DNA of 64,000 nucleotides from Corynebacterium aurimucosum ATCC 700975 (GTDB taxonomy: Bacteria > Actinomycetota > Actinomycetes > Mycobacteriales > Mycobacteriaceae). Positions 53,059 through 62,116 of the stretch are shown here, in pieces. Each line of letters opens with the position of its first letter. Position 1 is the stretch's first letter. Location: the NCBI RefSeq assembly GCF_007672725.1, contig NZ_VDTC01000005.1:124001-188000 (forward strand), given 5' to 3'. The position numbers and the translations under genes were made by a program. A model generated the notes under the pieces. The model worked only from the letters and a program-made list of their open reading frames with translations, was not told the DNA's origin and ran no database searches.

Positions 53059-54483
53059 ATGACTAATGCCAGTTTTGACGACGATCAGGTTCCACCGCCG
53101 CCTGAACCGGTAGAGGAGGAACCCCGCCGCTCTTACCGCCAGGAGGAGCCGAAGCGTTACGGCGAATTCCGCCAGCCACCCGCGGACCGGGAAGCAGAGC
53201 AGGGCGTTCTTGGCGCTATGCTCTTGAGCCCGAACACGGTGATGGAGGTCATTGAAGAGCTGGAGCCGGAGGACTTCTACTATCCTGCGCACACGCTCAT
53301 CTATCAGGCCATGATTGACCTCTATGCCGCGGGCACCGATATTGATGCGGTGATTGTGGCAGCTCGGCTCGATCGCTACAACAACCTCGAGCGGGTCGGC
53401 GGCGCGCCTTACCTGCACACCCTGCTGGCCACGGTGCCGACCGCCGCTAACGCTCGCTACTACGCGGAGATCGTGGCGGAAAAGGCGGTGTTGCGCAAGC
53501 TGGTCGACGCCGGAACCAGAGTTGTGCAGCTCGGCTTCCAAGGTTCCGAGGACATGGAGATCGAATCGGTTCTGGACCGCGCCCAGCAGGAAGTCTTCGC
53601 GGTGGCGCAAAAGAAGACCACCGAGGACTACCGGGCACTGAGCGATCTTATCGATCCCACTATCGACGAACTCGCCGCCCTGCAGCAAAACGGCGTGGAA
53701 TCGGGCGTGCCCACCGGATTCATCGACTTGGATAATCTGACCAATGGCTTGCGCGCCGGTCAGATGATTATCGTCGCCGCCCGCCCCGGCGTGGGTAAGT
53801 CCACGCTGGCCATGGACTTCATGCGCTCGGCATCTCTGCAGCACAACAAGACTTCCGTGGTGTTCTCCTTGGAGATGTCCGCCTCAGAGATCGTCATGCG
53901 CTTGCTGTCTGCGGAGGCGGAAGTGAAGCTGTCGGATATGCGCGGCGGGCGCGTATCGACTGAGGACTGGGCAAAGATCGATGACACCCTCAACCGCATC
54001 CAGGATGCGCCCCTGTTCATCGATGATTCCCCGAACCTCACCATGATGGAGATTCGTTCGAAAGCCCGCCGTCTCAAACAGCAGCACGGTCTTGATCTCA
54101 TCGTGCTGGACTACATGCAGTTGATGTCCTCAGGCAAGAAGGTGGAATCCCGCCAGCAAGAGGTCTCAGAGTTTTCGCGCCAGCTCAAGCTGCTGGCCAA
54201 GGAGCTCGAGGTCCCGCTCATCGCGATTTCCCAGCTAAACCGTGGCCCAGAGTCCCGTACCGATAAGAAGCCACAGCTGGCGGATCTGCGTGAATCCGGC
54301 TCGCTCGAGCAGGACGCCGACATGGTTATGCTCCTGTATCGCCCGGACTCACAGGACCGCGATGATCCCCGCGCCGGTGAGGCGGACATCATCTTGGCCA
54401 AGCACCGTGGCGGCCCGATCGACACGGTGAAGGTGGCGCACCAGCTGCACTACTCCAAGTTCGTCAACATGGCGCACGGTTAA
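53059..54483 (+). CDS. dnaB: Replicative DNA helicase DnaB
   Basis: A 474-residue hexameric helicase. An acidic Pro-rich amino end leads to the DnaB-N domain (EQGVLGAMLLSPNTVMEVIE). The RecA-like motor has Walker A RPGVGKST (K247), VVFSLEMSASEIVMRLL, Walker B LIVLDYMQLM, and IAISQLNRGPESRTDKKPQLADLRESGSLEQDAD, of which the LRESGSIEQDAD-type block is the arginine-finger region. No intein interrupts it, unlike some mycobacterial copies. The length is normal. It is likely transcribed alone from the promoter at 52930. Confidence 0.97.
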   Translation: MTNASFDDDQVPPPPEPVEEEPRRSYRQEEPKRYGEFRQPPADREAEQGVLGAMLLSPNTVMEVIEELEPEDFYYPAHTLIYQAMIDLYAAGTDIDAVIVAARLDRYNNLERVGGAPYLHTLLATVPTAANARYYAEIVAEKAVLRKLVDAGTRVVQLGFQGSEDMEIESVLDRAQQEVFAVAQKKTTEDYRALSDLIDPTIDELAALQQNGVESGVPTGFIDLDNLTNGLRAGQMIIVAARPGVGKSTLAMDFMRSASLQHNKTSVVFSLEMSASEIVMRLLSAEAEVKLSDMRGGRVSTEDWAKIDDTLNRIQDAPLFIDDSPNLTMMEIRSKARRLKQQHGLDLIVLDYMQLMSSGKKVESRQQEVSEFSRQLKLLAKELEVPLIAISQLNRGPESRTDKKPQLADLRESGSLEQDADMVMLLYRPDSQDRDDPRAGEADIILAKHRGGPIDTVKVAHQLHYSKFVNMAHG

Positions 54484-54484
54484 A

Positions 54485-54988
54485 TCACAGGTCCACCACG
54501 GCGTTGGGGTCACCCAACCGTGGGCCGAGAATGACTAAGACTAGGAAGACGGCTGCTGCGGCGAGTGCGAGCCACCGCCACACGGGGAAGAAGCGTTCGC
54601 CACACAGCCGGGCGAATGCCGCGCCGATCAGCGCGCCGAGCGTATTGAAGATGAGGTCATCGATATCGGTGCGTCCCAGGGCGAAGGCGTACTGTGCTGT
54701 CTCCAGCGCCAGGCTCAGCGCGAAGCCCCACGCGGCCGTGGCCTTGAGTGAACGGCACATGCTGAAGACGAGCATTCCGAAGGGAATGAAGAAAGCGGTA
54801 TTGCCCGCGTACTCAAAGAGCGGGCCAAACCACGTGCCACCGGAAAATTCATCGAGCGGCACCAAGCGCAGATCGCGGACACGCTGGTTCTCCGGCTTCC
54901 AGAGGTAGCCGATCTGAAAGAAGGACTTCAGCGTAGTCAGCGCGACCATGACCGCGACCCACGCGCCAAGGGCGACCCTATTGAGCAA
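54485..54988 (-). CDS. VanZ-like membrane protein
   Basis: A 167-residue protein with about four helices. VanZ-like marks are NTAFFIPFGMLVFSM, ALETAQYAFALGRTDIDDLIFNTLGALIGA, abbreviated here by its ETAQYAF and TDIDDLIFN parts. It shares this plan with the protein at 33245-33820 but is shorter. It overlaps the end of the MFS gene by 11 bases, so it is translated with it. It lies convergent with dnaB with one base between stops. Confidence 0.85.
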   Translation of the reverse strand: MLNRVALGAWVAVMVALTTLKSFFQIGYLWKPENQRVRDLRLVPLDEFSGGTWFGPLFEYAGNTAFFIPFGMLVFSMCRSLKATAAWGFALSLALETAQYAFALGRTDIDDLIFNTLGALIGAAFARLCGERFFPVWRWLALAAAAVFLVLVILGPRLGDPNAVVDL

Positions 54989-56312
54989 GGGTCCTACCCT
55001 TGAATTCTGGCAGGGTCAGCGCCGCGACAGCGGCGATGCCAAAGGCGGCCGCAAAGAGTACGAAGAGCCAGCCCGTGCCCGCCACCGCGATGAGCGGCGG
55101 AACGATGAGCGGCGCCAAGATGGATGCGAGCCTGCCGAAGCCGGCGGCAGCACCCGTACCGCGCCCGCGCAGCGCGGTGGGATAGAGCTCGGGACCGATG
55201 GCGTACAAAGCACCCCACGCGCCCAAGTTGAAGAAGGACAGCAAACAACCGGCCAGGATGATCGTGGCCTCAGTGCTGGCAAAGCCATAGAGACCTGCGG
55301 AAAGCGCGGAGCCCACGAGGAAGGCAGCCAGCGTGGTGCGGCGCCCCCATACTTCGATGAGCCAGGCCGCGGCGGCGTAGCCGGGCAGCTGGGCCAGGGT
55401 GATAATGAGCGTGAAGCTGAAGGACTTCACCAGGGAGAATCCGTCGGCGACCAGCAGCGAAGGAATCCAGATGAAGGCGCCATAGTAGGACAGGTTGACG
55501 CAGAACCAGATGGTCCACAACGCGAGAGTGCGCCCGCGCAGGGACGGCGACCAGATGCTGGCGGCGGTGACGTCTTCCTCGGAGTAGGTCGGTGCCGGGG
55601 TCGTGCGGTCGATGTCCGTCGAGTCCACTTCTGCCTCAAAGGAGGCGACGATCTCCTCTGCCTCCTCGTGGCGGCCTTTCGACTCTAGGAAGCGCACCGA
55701 TTCCGGCAGGTGGAGGCGTACGAAAAGTGCATAAAGGGCGGGGACCATGCCGAGCGCGAGCGCCCAGCGCCAGCCGCTTTCCGACGCCCCCACAACAAAC
55801 GTTCCAACTACCGCGGCCAGGATCCAGCCCACCGCCCAGAAGGCCTCCAGCAAGACCACCATGCGCCCGCGGACCTTGAGTGGGGCGAACTCGGAAATCA
55901 ACGTGGAGGCCACCGGCAGTTCGGCGCCCAGGCCGAGACCGATGAAGAAGCGCAGGACGATGAGAAGCGTGAGGCCCGTCGCCAGGGCGGAGGCACCCGT
56001 GGCGAGGCCATAGACCAACAGGGTCAAGGCAAAGACGTGGCGGCGGCCAAACTTATCGGCCAAGAGGCCTCCGAAGGTAGCGCCCAAGGCCATGCCGATG
56101 AAGCCCACGGACGCCAGCCACGAGGATTGGGTCGGCGTGATTCCCCAGTGCACGGCCAGAGCGGCCATGATGAAGGAGATGAGGCCCACGTCCATGGCGT
56201 CGAGCGCCCAGCCAATGCCGGAGCCGAAGAGAAGACGTTTGTGTTTGCCGGTGACGGGAAGGCGGTCGAGCCTCTCCGTGCGAGAGATAGAGCGATGATC
56301 AAGACGATTCAT
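54978..56312 (-). CDS. MFS transporter, sugar/aromatic acid porter type
   Basis: A 444-residue carrier with 12 predicted helices. The loop 2-3 motif GGLLADKFGRRHVF and the loop 8-9 counterpart EVWGRRTTLAAFL are typical. RFFIGLGLGAELPVASTLISEFAP and PESVRFLESKGR are characteristic of the sugar-porter and aromatic-acid:H+ symporter branches. The substrate is not evident; no catabolic genes adjoin it. It is followed by the VanZ-like gene (11-base overlap) and lies 5 bases after copA in the same direction. Confidence 0.88.
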   Translation of the reverse strand: MNRLDHRSISRTERLDRLPVTGKHKRLLFGSGIGWALDAMDVGLISFIMAALAVHWGITPTQSSWLASVGFIGMALGATFGGLLADKFGRRHVFALTLLVYGLATGASALATGLTLLIVLRFFIGLGLGAELPVASTLISEFAPLKVRGRMVVLLEAFWAVGWILAAVVGTFVVGASESGWRWALALGMVPALYALFVRLHLPESVRFLESKGRHEEAEEIVASFEAEVDSTDIDRTTPAPTYSEEDVTAASIWSPSLRGRTLALWTIWFCVNLSYYGAFIWIPSLLVADGFSLVKSFSFTLIITLAQLPGYAAAAWLIEVWGRRTTLAAFLVGSALSAGLYGFASTEATIILAGCLLSFFNLGAWGALYAIGPELYPTALRGRGTGAAAGFGRLASILAPLIVPPLIAVAGTGWLFVLFAAAFGIAAVAALTLPEFKGRTLAQ

Positions 56313-56317
56313 GCAGG

Positions 56318-58495
56318 CTAAGCATACTCTGCGGAGTGAAAGCTTTTCAGGCGCAAAGAATTACTGACAACAAAAACCGAACTCAACGCCATGGCTATAC
56401 CCGCGAAAAGGGGGTTGAGCAGGCCAAAAGCGGCAACAGGTAGAAGAATAATATTATAGGCGAAGGCCCAAAATAGGTTGCCCTTGATGATGCGCAGGGT
56501 AGCGCGCGCAAGCCGTACGGCATCGGCCACAGAGCGCAGGTCGTTATTCATCACCGTGATATCGGAGGCCTCGATGGCGACATCAGCCCCAGCACCCATC
56601 GCGATTCCCAGGTCCGCCTGCGCGAGTGCCGCGGCGTCGTTCACGCCATCGCCCACCATGGCCACGGTCTTTCCTTGCTGCTGAAGTTGGGCGATAGCTT
56701 CCACCTTGTCAGAGGGCATGACCCCCGCTGTCACGTTGGCTTCATCAATGCCTACCGCTCGCGCCACTGCGTGTGCTGCACCGGTGTTGTCGCCCGTGAG
56801 CAGATGGGGCGTGAGGCCTAGGTCCTGGAGGGCGGAGATGGCGGCGGCTGCGGACTCCTTAACGCGGTCCTGTAGCTCGATGGTTCCCACCACGTCATCC
56901 GCCACGTAGACGCCGACCTGCGTCCCGGTGCCGTCGTAGCCCGCGGGTGGGCGTCCCACCCGCACGCGGGTACCTTCAACGGTTGCTTCGATCCCTTGGC
57001 CCGCTAGCTCGTGGAAGTCCTCGGCCGTGGGGGTTTCGCCGTCGTAAGCCGCGCGGATGGCTCGCGCGATGGGGTGCTCGGAGCCCTGCTCCGCGGCGGC
57101 CGCAAGACGGAGAACCTCCTGCTCTGAGTGCCCCGCAGTGGCCTGAACCGCCGCTACTGACATCTGGCCTTCGGTGATGGTGCCCGTCTTATCTAGAACG
57201 ATGGTGTCGATCTGGCGGGTCGATTCGAGGATCTCCGGGCCCTTGATGAGGATTCCCAGTTCGGCGCCGCGCCCGGTGCCCACGAGGATTGCGGTGGGCG
57301 TCGCCAAGCCCATGGCGCAAGGGCACGCAATGATGAGGACGGAGACGGCGGCCACGAAGGCCGGGGCAACTCCGCCGACCCACAGGTGCGCTAAGAGCGC
57401 GAGGATAGCGATGCCGATGACGATGGGCACGAAGACAGCGGCGATGCGGTCGGCGAGGCGCTGCACTGGGGCCTTCGAGGTCTGGGCTGCGGTGACGAGC
57501 GCGCCCATCTGGGCAAGGACGGTGTCGGAGCCGACGCGGGTGGCGCGCACCTCAAGCCGCCCGGAGGCGTTGATGGTTGCGCCCGTCACCGTGCTGCCGG
57601 GTGAAACCTCAACCGGCAACGATTCGCCGGTGAGCAGGGATTCATCTACGGCGGAATGTCCGTTGAGGACCACACCATCGGTGGCGATCTTCTCGCCGGG
57701 GCGAACCACAAAAATATCGCCCTCGTGAAGGTCACCGATGGGTATGCGGGTTTCAGTATCGCCGCGCAGCACCGTGGCCTCTTTAGCGCCCATGGTGAGC
57801 AGCGTGGTGAGAGCCTCGGAGGAGCGGCCCTTTGCCTTGAGCTCAAACCAGCGCCCAAGCAGCAGGAACGTAATGACCATCCCCACTGATTCGAGGTAAA
57901 TGTGGTCCATCTGCGCGTCATTGGAACGCAGCGTCATATGCATGGTCATGCCGGGCATGCCGGCGTTGCCGAAGAAGAGCGCGTAGAGCGACCAGCCAAA
58001 GGCGGCGGTGGTGCCCAACGTGATGAGCGTGTCCATCGTGGCGGCGCCGTGCTTCAGGTTGGCCCACGTGGCGCGGTGGAAGGGCGCGCCGCCGATGACG
58101 TAGACGAGCGTTGTGAGTACCAGGCAGGCCCACTGCCAGTTCTGGAATTGGAGGGCCGGGACCATGGAGAGGAGCATCACGGGCAGCGAGAGCGCCGCAG
58201 AGACGAGCGTGCGCTGCAGGATGTCGGAAGCCTCACCCTCGCGGGCGGTGTCCGCCGTGCTTGCCGACGCCTCCCCCTCATCACTCACCGCAAAAGCCCC
58301 GTAGCCCGCGCCTTCGACGACGTCGATGAGATCGGCGGGGGTCGTCGTCGCTGGGTCATAGCTTACGGAGGCAGATTCCGTGGCGAAGTTGACTGTGGCT
58401 TCGACGTTGTCGAGCTTGTTGAGCTTGCGTTCAACCCGGGATGAGCAGGAGGTACAGGTCATCCCGGTGATACCGAGGGTGAGGCTGGTAGTCAT
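56318..58495 (-). CDS. copA: CopA, copper-exporting P1B-1 ATPase
   Basis: A 725-residue pump. One amino-terminal metal-binding domain has [12 protein letters not shown]. The membrane site is CPC in [13 protein letters not shown]. Catalytic motifs are [22 protein letters not shown] and [17 protein letters not shown] Met/His-rich loop (MPGMTMHMT and MDH) lies between early helices and may give copper an exit or entry route. It exports Cu(I) from the cytoplasm. It follows copZ by 5 bases in an operon behind a CsoR-type operator. Confidence 0.95.
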   Translation of the reverse strand: MTTSLTLGITGMTCTSCSSRVERKLNKLDNVEATVNFATESASVSYDPATTTPADLIDVVEGAGYGAFAVSDEGEASASTADTAREGEASDILQRTLVSAALSLPVMLLSMVPALQFQNWQWACLVLTTLVYVIGGAPFHRATWANLKHGAATMDTLITLGTTAAFGWSLYALFFGNAGMPGMTMHMTLRSNDAQMDHIYLESVGMVITFLLLGRWFELKAKGRSSEALTTLLTMGAKEATVLRGDTETRIPIGDLHEGDIFVVRPGEKIATDGVVLNGHSAVDESLLTGESLPVEVSPGSTVTGATINASGRLEVRATRVGSDTVLAQMGALVTAAQTSKAPVQRLADRIAAVFVPIVIGIAILALLAHLWVGGVAPAFVAAVSVLIIACPCAMGLATPTAILVGTGRGAELGILIKGPEILESTRQIDTIVLDKTGTITEGQMSVAAVQATAGHSEQEVLRLAAAAEQGSEHPIARAIRAAYDGETPTAEDFHELAGQGIEATVEGTRVRVGRPPAGYDGTGTQVGVYVADDVVGTIELQDRVKESAAAAISALQDLGLTPHLLTGDNTGAAHAVARAVGIDEANVTAGVMPSDKVEAIAQLQQQGKTVAMVGDGVNDAAALAQADLGIAMGAGADVAIEASDITVMNNDLRSVADAVRLARATLRIIKGNLFWAFAYNIILLPVAAFGLLNPLFAGIAMALSSVFVVSNSLRLKSFHSAEYA

Positions 58496-58500
58496 GATGC

Positions 58501-58701
58501 TTAGGCCAACTCGTAGCCGGCTTCGGCGATGGCGGCGGCGACCTGGTCATCGCTAAAGCCCTCACCAGTCACGGTGACGGCGCCGGTGGTGTGGTCAGCG
58601 GTGACGTCGGTGACGCCCTTGATCTCCGAGATTTCTTCCTTCACGGAGAGTTCGCAGTGGCCGCAGGTCATGCCGTTAACGGTGTAGGTGGTGGTGCTCA
58701 T
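58501..58701 (-). CDS. copZ: CopZ, copper chaperone
   Basis: A 66-residue HMA domain protein with the Cu(I) site [11 protein letters not shown] and the fold end [11 protein letters not shown]. It delivers copper to CopA. TAAGGAG precedes its ATG in minus-strand reading. It is the first gene of copZ-copA. Confidence 0.95.
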   Translation of the reverse strand: MSTTTYTVNGMTCGHCELSVKEEISEIKGVTDVTADHTTGAVTVTGEGFSDDQVAAAIAEAGYELA

Positions 58702-58748
58702 GGTCGTGATCAGACTCCTTAAGTAGTGGGTAGATACACCGTTGAGCG

Positions 58749-58767
58749 TATACCCCCTAGGGGTATA
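58749..58767 (-). promoter_or_regulatory. CsoR-type operator of copZ-copA
   Basis: TATACCCC-CTA-GGGGTATA is a perfect 8-base inverted repeat with a 3-base spacer, 48 bases upstream of copZ. It matches the box before the CueP-like lipoprotein gene (14774-14790). Confidence 0.75.
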
Positions 58768-58848
58768 GGTGCAAGGAATAATTGAGCCTTGTGTACCGTT
58801 GAGAGTTGAAAGAACCTACAAATTTCCCCGAAACAGATAGGAAGAGAC

Positions 58849-59211
58849 ATGGCAACGATTGACATCACTGAAGAGACGTTCCAGGAGACCATCTCCGGCG
58901 ATGGCATCACCCTCGTGGATGCCTGGGCGGAATGGTGCGGTCCGTGCAAGCGCTTCGGCCCGGTCTTTGAGAAGGCATCCGAGGAGCACCCTGATGCCAC
59001 CTTTGCCAAGTTGGATACCGAGGCAAACGAGGATCTGGCTGCGAAGCTGCAGATTAACTCCATCCCGACGTTGATGGTGTTCCGCGACGGCGTCTTGGTG
59101 TTCCGCGAGTCGGGCGCATTGCCGCCGGCAGCCCTGGAAGATCTCATTAGCCAGGTCAAGGCTCTCGATATGGATGAGGTCCGCGCCCAGGTGGAGAGCC
59201 AGCAGGCCTAA
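58849..59211 (+). CDS. Thioredoxin family protein
   Basis: A 120-residue cytosolic thioredoxin with the redox site WAEWCGPCKRFGPV and the cis-Pro in INSIPTLMVFRDG. It reduces disulfides in partner proteins. The tail (about 105-120, DEVRAQVESQQA) is a little longer than in classic thioredoxins. It is divergent from the copper operon, and AGGAAG precedes the ATG. A thioredoxin reductase gene is not in the window. Confidence 0.95.
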   Translation: MATIDITEETFQETISGDGITLVDAWAEWCGPCKRFGPVFEKASEEHPDATFAKLDTEANEDLAAKLQINSIPTLMVFRDGVLVFRESGALPPAALEDLISQVKALDMDEVRAQVESQQA

Positions 59212-59256
59212 TAATTCCGGATGTTTCTGAAAAGGCGGTCGAGATGGACCGCTGCG

Positions 59257-59294
59257 CGCTTTCCTGTGAGTATCGCTACACTCGCAGGAAAGCG
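59257..59294 (+). terminator. Terminator after the thioredoxin gene
   Basis: CGCTTTCCTGTGAGT (59257-59271) pairs with ACTCGCAGGAAAGCG (59280-59294), 15 positions with one wobble, followed by TCTTTA. Confidence 0.7.
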
Positions 59295-59364
59295 TCTTTA
59301 CATATAAAGCACTAACGAGCGCTGCATTGATTACTGCTGCAGGAACCACTAAGGAGTGAGCGCA

Positions 59365-60159
59365 ATGGCAAACCCATTCAGCAAAGGTTGGAAGTATGTG
59401 ATGGCTTCTTTCGATCAGAAGATCGATGAGAACGCTGATCCCAAGGTCCAAATCCAGCAGGCCGTGGAAGGTGCAAAGGAACAGCACCGCCAGATTTCCG
59501 AGCACGCAGCGGAGATTATTGGCCGCAAAACCCAGCTGGAAATGCAGCTCAACCGCCTAGTGAAAACTCAGAAGGACTACCAGGATCAGACGCGCCGGGC
59601 CTTGGAGTTGGCGGACGCTTCCGAGGATCCGCAGAAGGCCGCCGAGTACAACCAGGCAGCGGAGGTTGTGGCGAGCCAGCTGGTTGCCGTAGAAAATGAG
59701 CTGGCGAATCTGAAGTCCCAGCACGAGGCTGCCGCGCAAGCGGCGGAGCAGGCAAAGGCCCAGCAACAGCAGTCGGAGGCCCGACTGAAGGAGCAGCTCG
59801 CGCAGGTGGACCAGTTGCTGTCCCAAGCCGATCAGGCGGCGATGCAGGAGAAGAACGCTGAGGCTCTGGACTCCATGAATGAGCTCAAGCCGGATGACTC
59901 GACGCCTACGATGGATTCGGTACGCGCCAAGATTGAGAAGCGCTACGCTGATGCGCTCGGCGCCCAGGAGCTGCACCAGGCAGCTGGTGGTAGCCGGATT
60001 CAGGAGATTTCGGCGGCGGGACACGATATGGCCGCTATGTCCCGCTTGGATGAGATCCGCGCTGAGATGGCCAAGAACAAGGAGCTGGAAGGCTCATCCT
60101 CCAAGACCACAGAGGAGCTCGAGGCCGGCGCCGAAGCCAAGGACGCTGAGGATAAGTAG
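59365..60159 (+). CDS. PspA/IM30 family protein
   Basis: A 264-residue coiled-coil protein. It opens with NPFSKGWKYVMASFDQKIDENADPK, the PspA amphipathic and first helix, and continues as a long Gln/Glu/Ala-rich coiled coil (about 30-170). PspA proteins assemble at stressed membranes and limit proton leakage. The acidic tail (EELEAGAEAKDAEDK) is actinobacterial. AAGGAG at 59351-59356 places the start at ATG 59365, not at the upstream ATG 59356. Confidence 0.9.
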   Translation: MANPFSKGWKYVMASFDQKIDENADPKVQIQQAVEGAKEQHRQISEHAAEIIGRKTQLEMQLNRLVKTQKDYQDQTRRALELADASEDPQKAAEYNQAAEVVASQLVAVENELANLKSQHEAAAQAAEQAKAQQQQSEARLKEQLAQVDQLLSQADQAAMQEKNAEALDSMNELKPDDSTPTMDSVRAKIEKRYADALGAQELHQAAGGSRIQEISAAGHDMAAMSRLDEIRAEMAKNKELEGSSSKTTEELEAGAEAKDAEDK

Positions 60160-60178
60160 TAGCCAGCGCCGAAGTAGA

Positions 60179-60246
60179 GGGACCTTCTGGAGCAGGCCGC
60201 ATAGCGCGGCCAGGGGATTTCACCACCCCGCGCTCCAGAAGGTCCC
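60179..60246. terminator. Three-way junction hairpin between pspA and the NYN gene
   Basis: GGGACCTTCTGGAGC (60179-60193) pairs perfectly with 60232-60246. Between these arms lie two small hairpins, GGCCGC/GCGGCC (60195-60211) and GGGG/CCCC (about 60213-60229). The convergent position suggests bidirectional termination; the shape is unusual for that. Confidence 0.6.
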
Positions 60247-60276
60247 TTTGCTAAGGTCCCTGTGCGCCTCGACGGT

Positions 60277-61515
60277 CTAGCTGTCCTGGCGGCGGATATT
60301 GATTAGCACGCCGCGGATGCCGGAGTGGAAGCCATCGCGCAGGTTGACGCGCTGGGTTTCGGTGAGCGTGTACTCGTGCAGAGTCTCGCAGGCGAACTGC
60401 AGTAGCGGACGGTCGATTTCCGGCGGCAGACCGCCGCCGGAAAGGAGATGGGCTTGGTCGCGCTGATCGGCGCTCGCGGCGTTGTCGAACCACCACGATG
60501 CATATTGCTGCCCCACGTCAAAGGGGGACTGGAAGCCGGCGGAGCTCCACACTTCCTCGGGGAGGGGAACATACTTCGAGCGCAGCTTGCGGCGCGGCGC
60601 CATCATCGACGGCTTGGGCGCGGCCGGTTTGGGGGCAGGCTTCGGGGCTTCGGTGCCCGTTTCCTCTTCTGAGTCCGCGGGCTTCTGATCCGCGGCGCTG
60701 GGCTTTGTGGTTTGTTCGCCGCAGGGGGCGGGTTCCTCTTCGTCGGCGGGGGCGCTCGGTGCTGCCGACTCTGGGTGCGAGGCGGTGGCAGCCACGTCTT
60801 GCGCCGCGGCGGAAGGTGTTGCCGGCCCAGGCTTTGGCGCAGAGGGGAAGGCAGCTTGTGCCTCGGTAGGTTCGTCGCACTCTGGGGCGTCCTCGGTGGC
60901 GGAATCGCTAGCGTCTTCGCTTCCTTCTCCGGTGCTCTGGGGCTCGCGGATGGTCGGCGGCAGCGGGCCTTCAAGGACCTCAAGCTCCATCGCATCGGCG
61001 AAGTCCTCCCGCGGATCGAGGATCGTGGTGGAGTCGCAGGCATGGCGCAGAGCTGAAGACATGGAGTCCCATCCGAAGCCATAAAGGTGCACGCGCACAC
61101 CATTGTTGACGGCCTCCTGGACCCCGGGAATCATGTCTGCGTCGCCGGAGACCAAGACGAAATCCGTGACTTGGCCCTTCATAGCGGAAACGATCATATC
61201 GGCGACGAGGCGGGTGTCCACGGCTTTCTGGGTTCGCCGTTCGCCCCATTCGATGAGCTGACCGGTGCGCAATTGGACGCCATCGCAGACCCGCAGTGCT
61301 CGCTGGTAACGGTGGGGGCCGGTATCGGGGATTCCGTCGTACCAGTATTGGCGGTGGATGGGGTTGCCTACTTGGTTCTCAATCATGGAACCGAGGGAGC
61401 TGACTACTTCGGGTAAATCAATCTCTAGCTGGGCGCGGGCCCCCGTCTCCCAAGAGTTATAAAAGCTGGCCAGTAGGTATGACGTGTCAACGAAGACAAG
61501 TGTTCGTTCAAGCAT
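60277..61515 (-). CDS. NYN domain protein, PIN-like nuclease fold
   Basis: A 412-residue protein. The NYN domain (1-185) has the acidic set FVDTSYLLASF, KAVDTRLVADMIVSA and DFVLVSGDADMIPGV, as expected for a metal-dependent RNase or a nuclease relative. A long low-complexity linker rich in Pro, Ala, Glu and Ser (about 200-325) follows. The end (about 330-412) is a separate helical domain (FDVGQQYASWWFDNAASADQ) that may bind RNA or a partner. The target is unknown. Confidence 0.85.
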   Translation of the reverse strand: MLERTLVFVDTSYLLASFYNSWETGARAQLEIDLPEVVSSLGSMIENQVGNPIHRQYWYDGIPDTGPHRYQRALRVCDGVQLRTGQLIEWGERRTQKAVDTRLVADMIVSAMKGQVTDFVLVSGDADMIPGVQEAVNNGVRVHLYGFGWDSMSSALRHACDSTTILDPREDFADAMELEVLEGPLPPTIREPQSTGEGSEDASDSATEDAPECDEPTEAQAAFPSAPKPGPATPSAAAQDVAATASHPESAAPSAPADEEEPAPCGEQTTKPSAADQKPADSEEETGTEAPKPAPKPAAPKPSMMAPRRKLRSKYVPLPEEVWSSAGFQSPFDVGQQYASWWFDNAASADQRDQAHLLSGGGLPPEIDRPLLQFACETLHEYTLTETQRVNLRDGFHSGIRGVLINIRRQDS

Positions 61516-61696
61516 GGCTCCTAAATTCCGTTCTATCGTTTCTAACTAATTTTTCTATGATCACTTTCGTGAGGTCTCCAGCTTAAGGCTGGTGTCATCC
61601 AGTGTGCCCCATTAGTCACAAAACGTCGATAACCTTGGGGAAATTCCCAGGTAATAAACGTGTTTGCCGCAAGTCTTGCGGAGGTTGCAGGGCAGG

Positions 61697-61726
61697 TTAT
61701 ATGGTTAGTTACATGAGTAACCAACC
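61697..61726 (+). promoter_or_regulatory. Promoter and operator of the GntR-ABC operon
   Basis: GGTTAGTTAC (61703-61712) and GTAACCAACC (61717-61726) form an inverted repeat with one mismatch and a 4-base centre, overlapping TTATAT (61697-61702). YtrA-type regulators bind such repeats in their own promoter. Confidence 0.6.
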
Positions 61727-61741
61727 AACTAGGGAGACTGC

Positions 61742-62116
61742 ATGGATAACTCCGCGCAGCCACTCTTTCGTCAGATAGCGGTACTCATCGAGGACGCCAT
61801 CATTGAGGGCACTCTCGCCGAGGGCGCCCAGGCACCGTCCACGAATGAGCTCGCCGCTTTCCACAGCATCAACCCCGCCACTGCCCGCAAGGGCCTGACC
61901 CTCCTCGTGGATCTCGGAATCCTCGAAAAACGCCGAGGTATCGGCATGTTCGTCACCTCTGGTGCCGCAGACCTTATCCGGGCGCGGCGTCGCCAAGACT
62001 TTGCGGCTGAATACGCCGCACCGCTCATCGACGAAGCCGTGCACCTGGGCTACACCCGCCAGCAACTCCATGACCTCATCGACCTTGTCGCAGAAAGTCG
62101 AGGACTCTACTCATGA
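61742..62116 (+). CDS. GntR family regulator, YtrA subfamily
   Basis: A 124-residue repressor: a winged helix with PLFRQIAVLIEDAIIEGTL, PSTNELAAFHSINPATARKGL and GMFV, then a short helical tail (IDEAVHLGYTRQQLHDLID) instead of a ligand domain. YtrA-type regulators control ABC transporters in the same operon, often in response to cell-wall antibiotics. AGGGAG precedes the ATG, and the stop overlaps the ATPase gene (ATGA). Confidence 0.92.
   Translation: MDNSAQPLFRQIAVLIEDAIIEGTLAEGAQAPSTNELAAFHSINPATARKGLTLLVDLGILEKRRGIGMFVTSGAADLIRARRRQDFAAEYAAPLIDEAVHLGYTRQQLHDLIDLVAESRGLYS

Noticed and set aside
53059-54483. Intein in dnaB
   Set aside because: The frame is continuous through Walker A and B with normal spacing and length.
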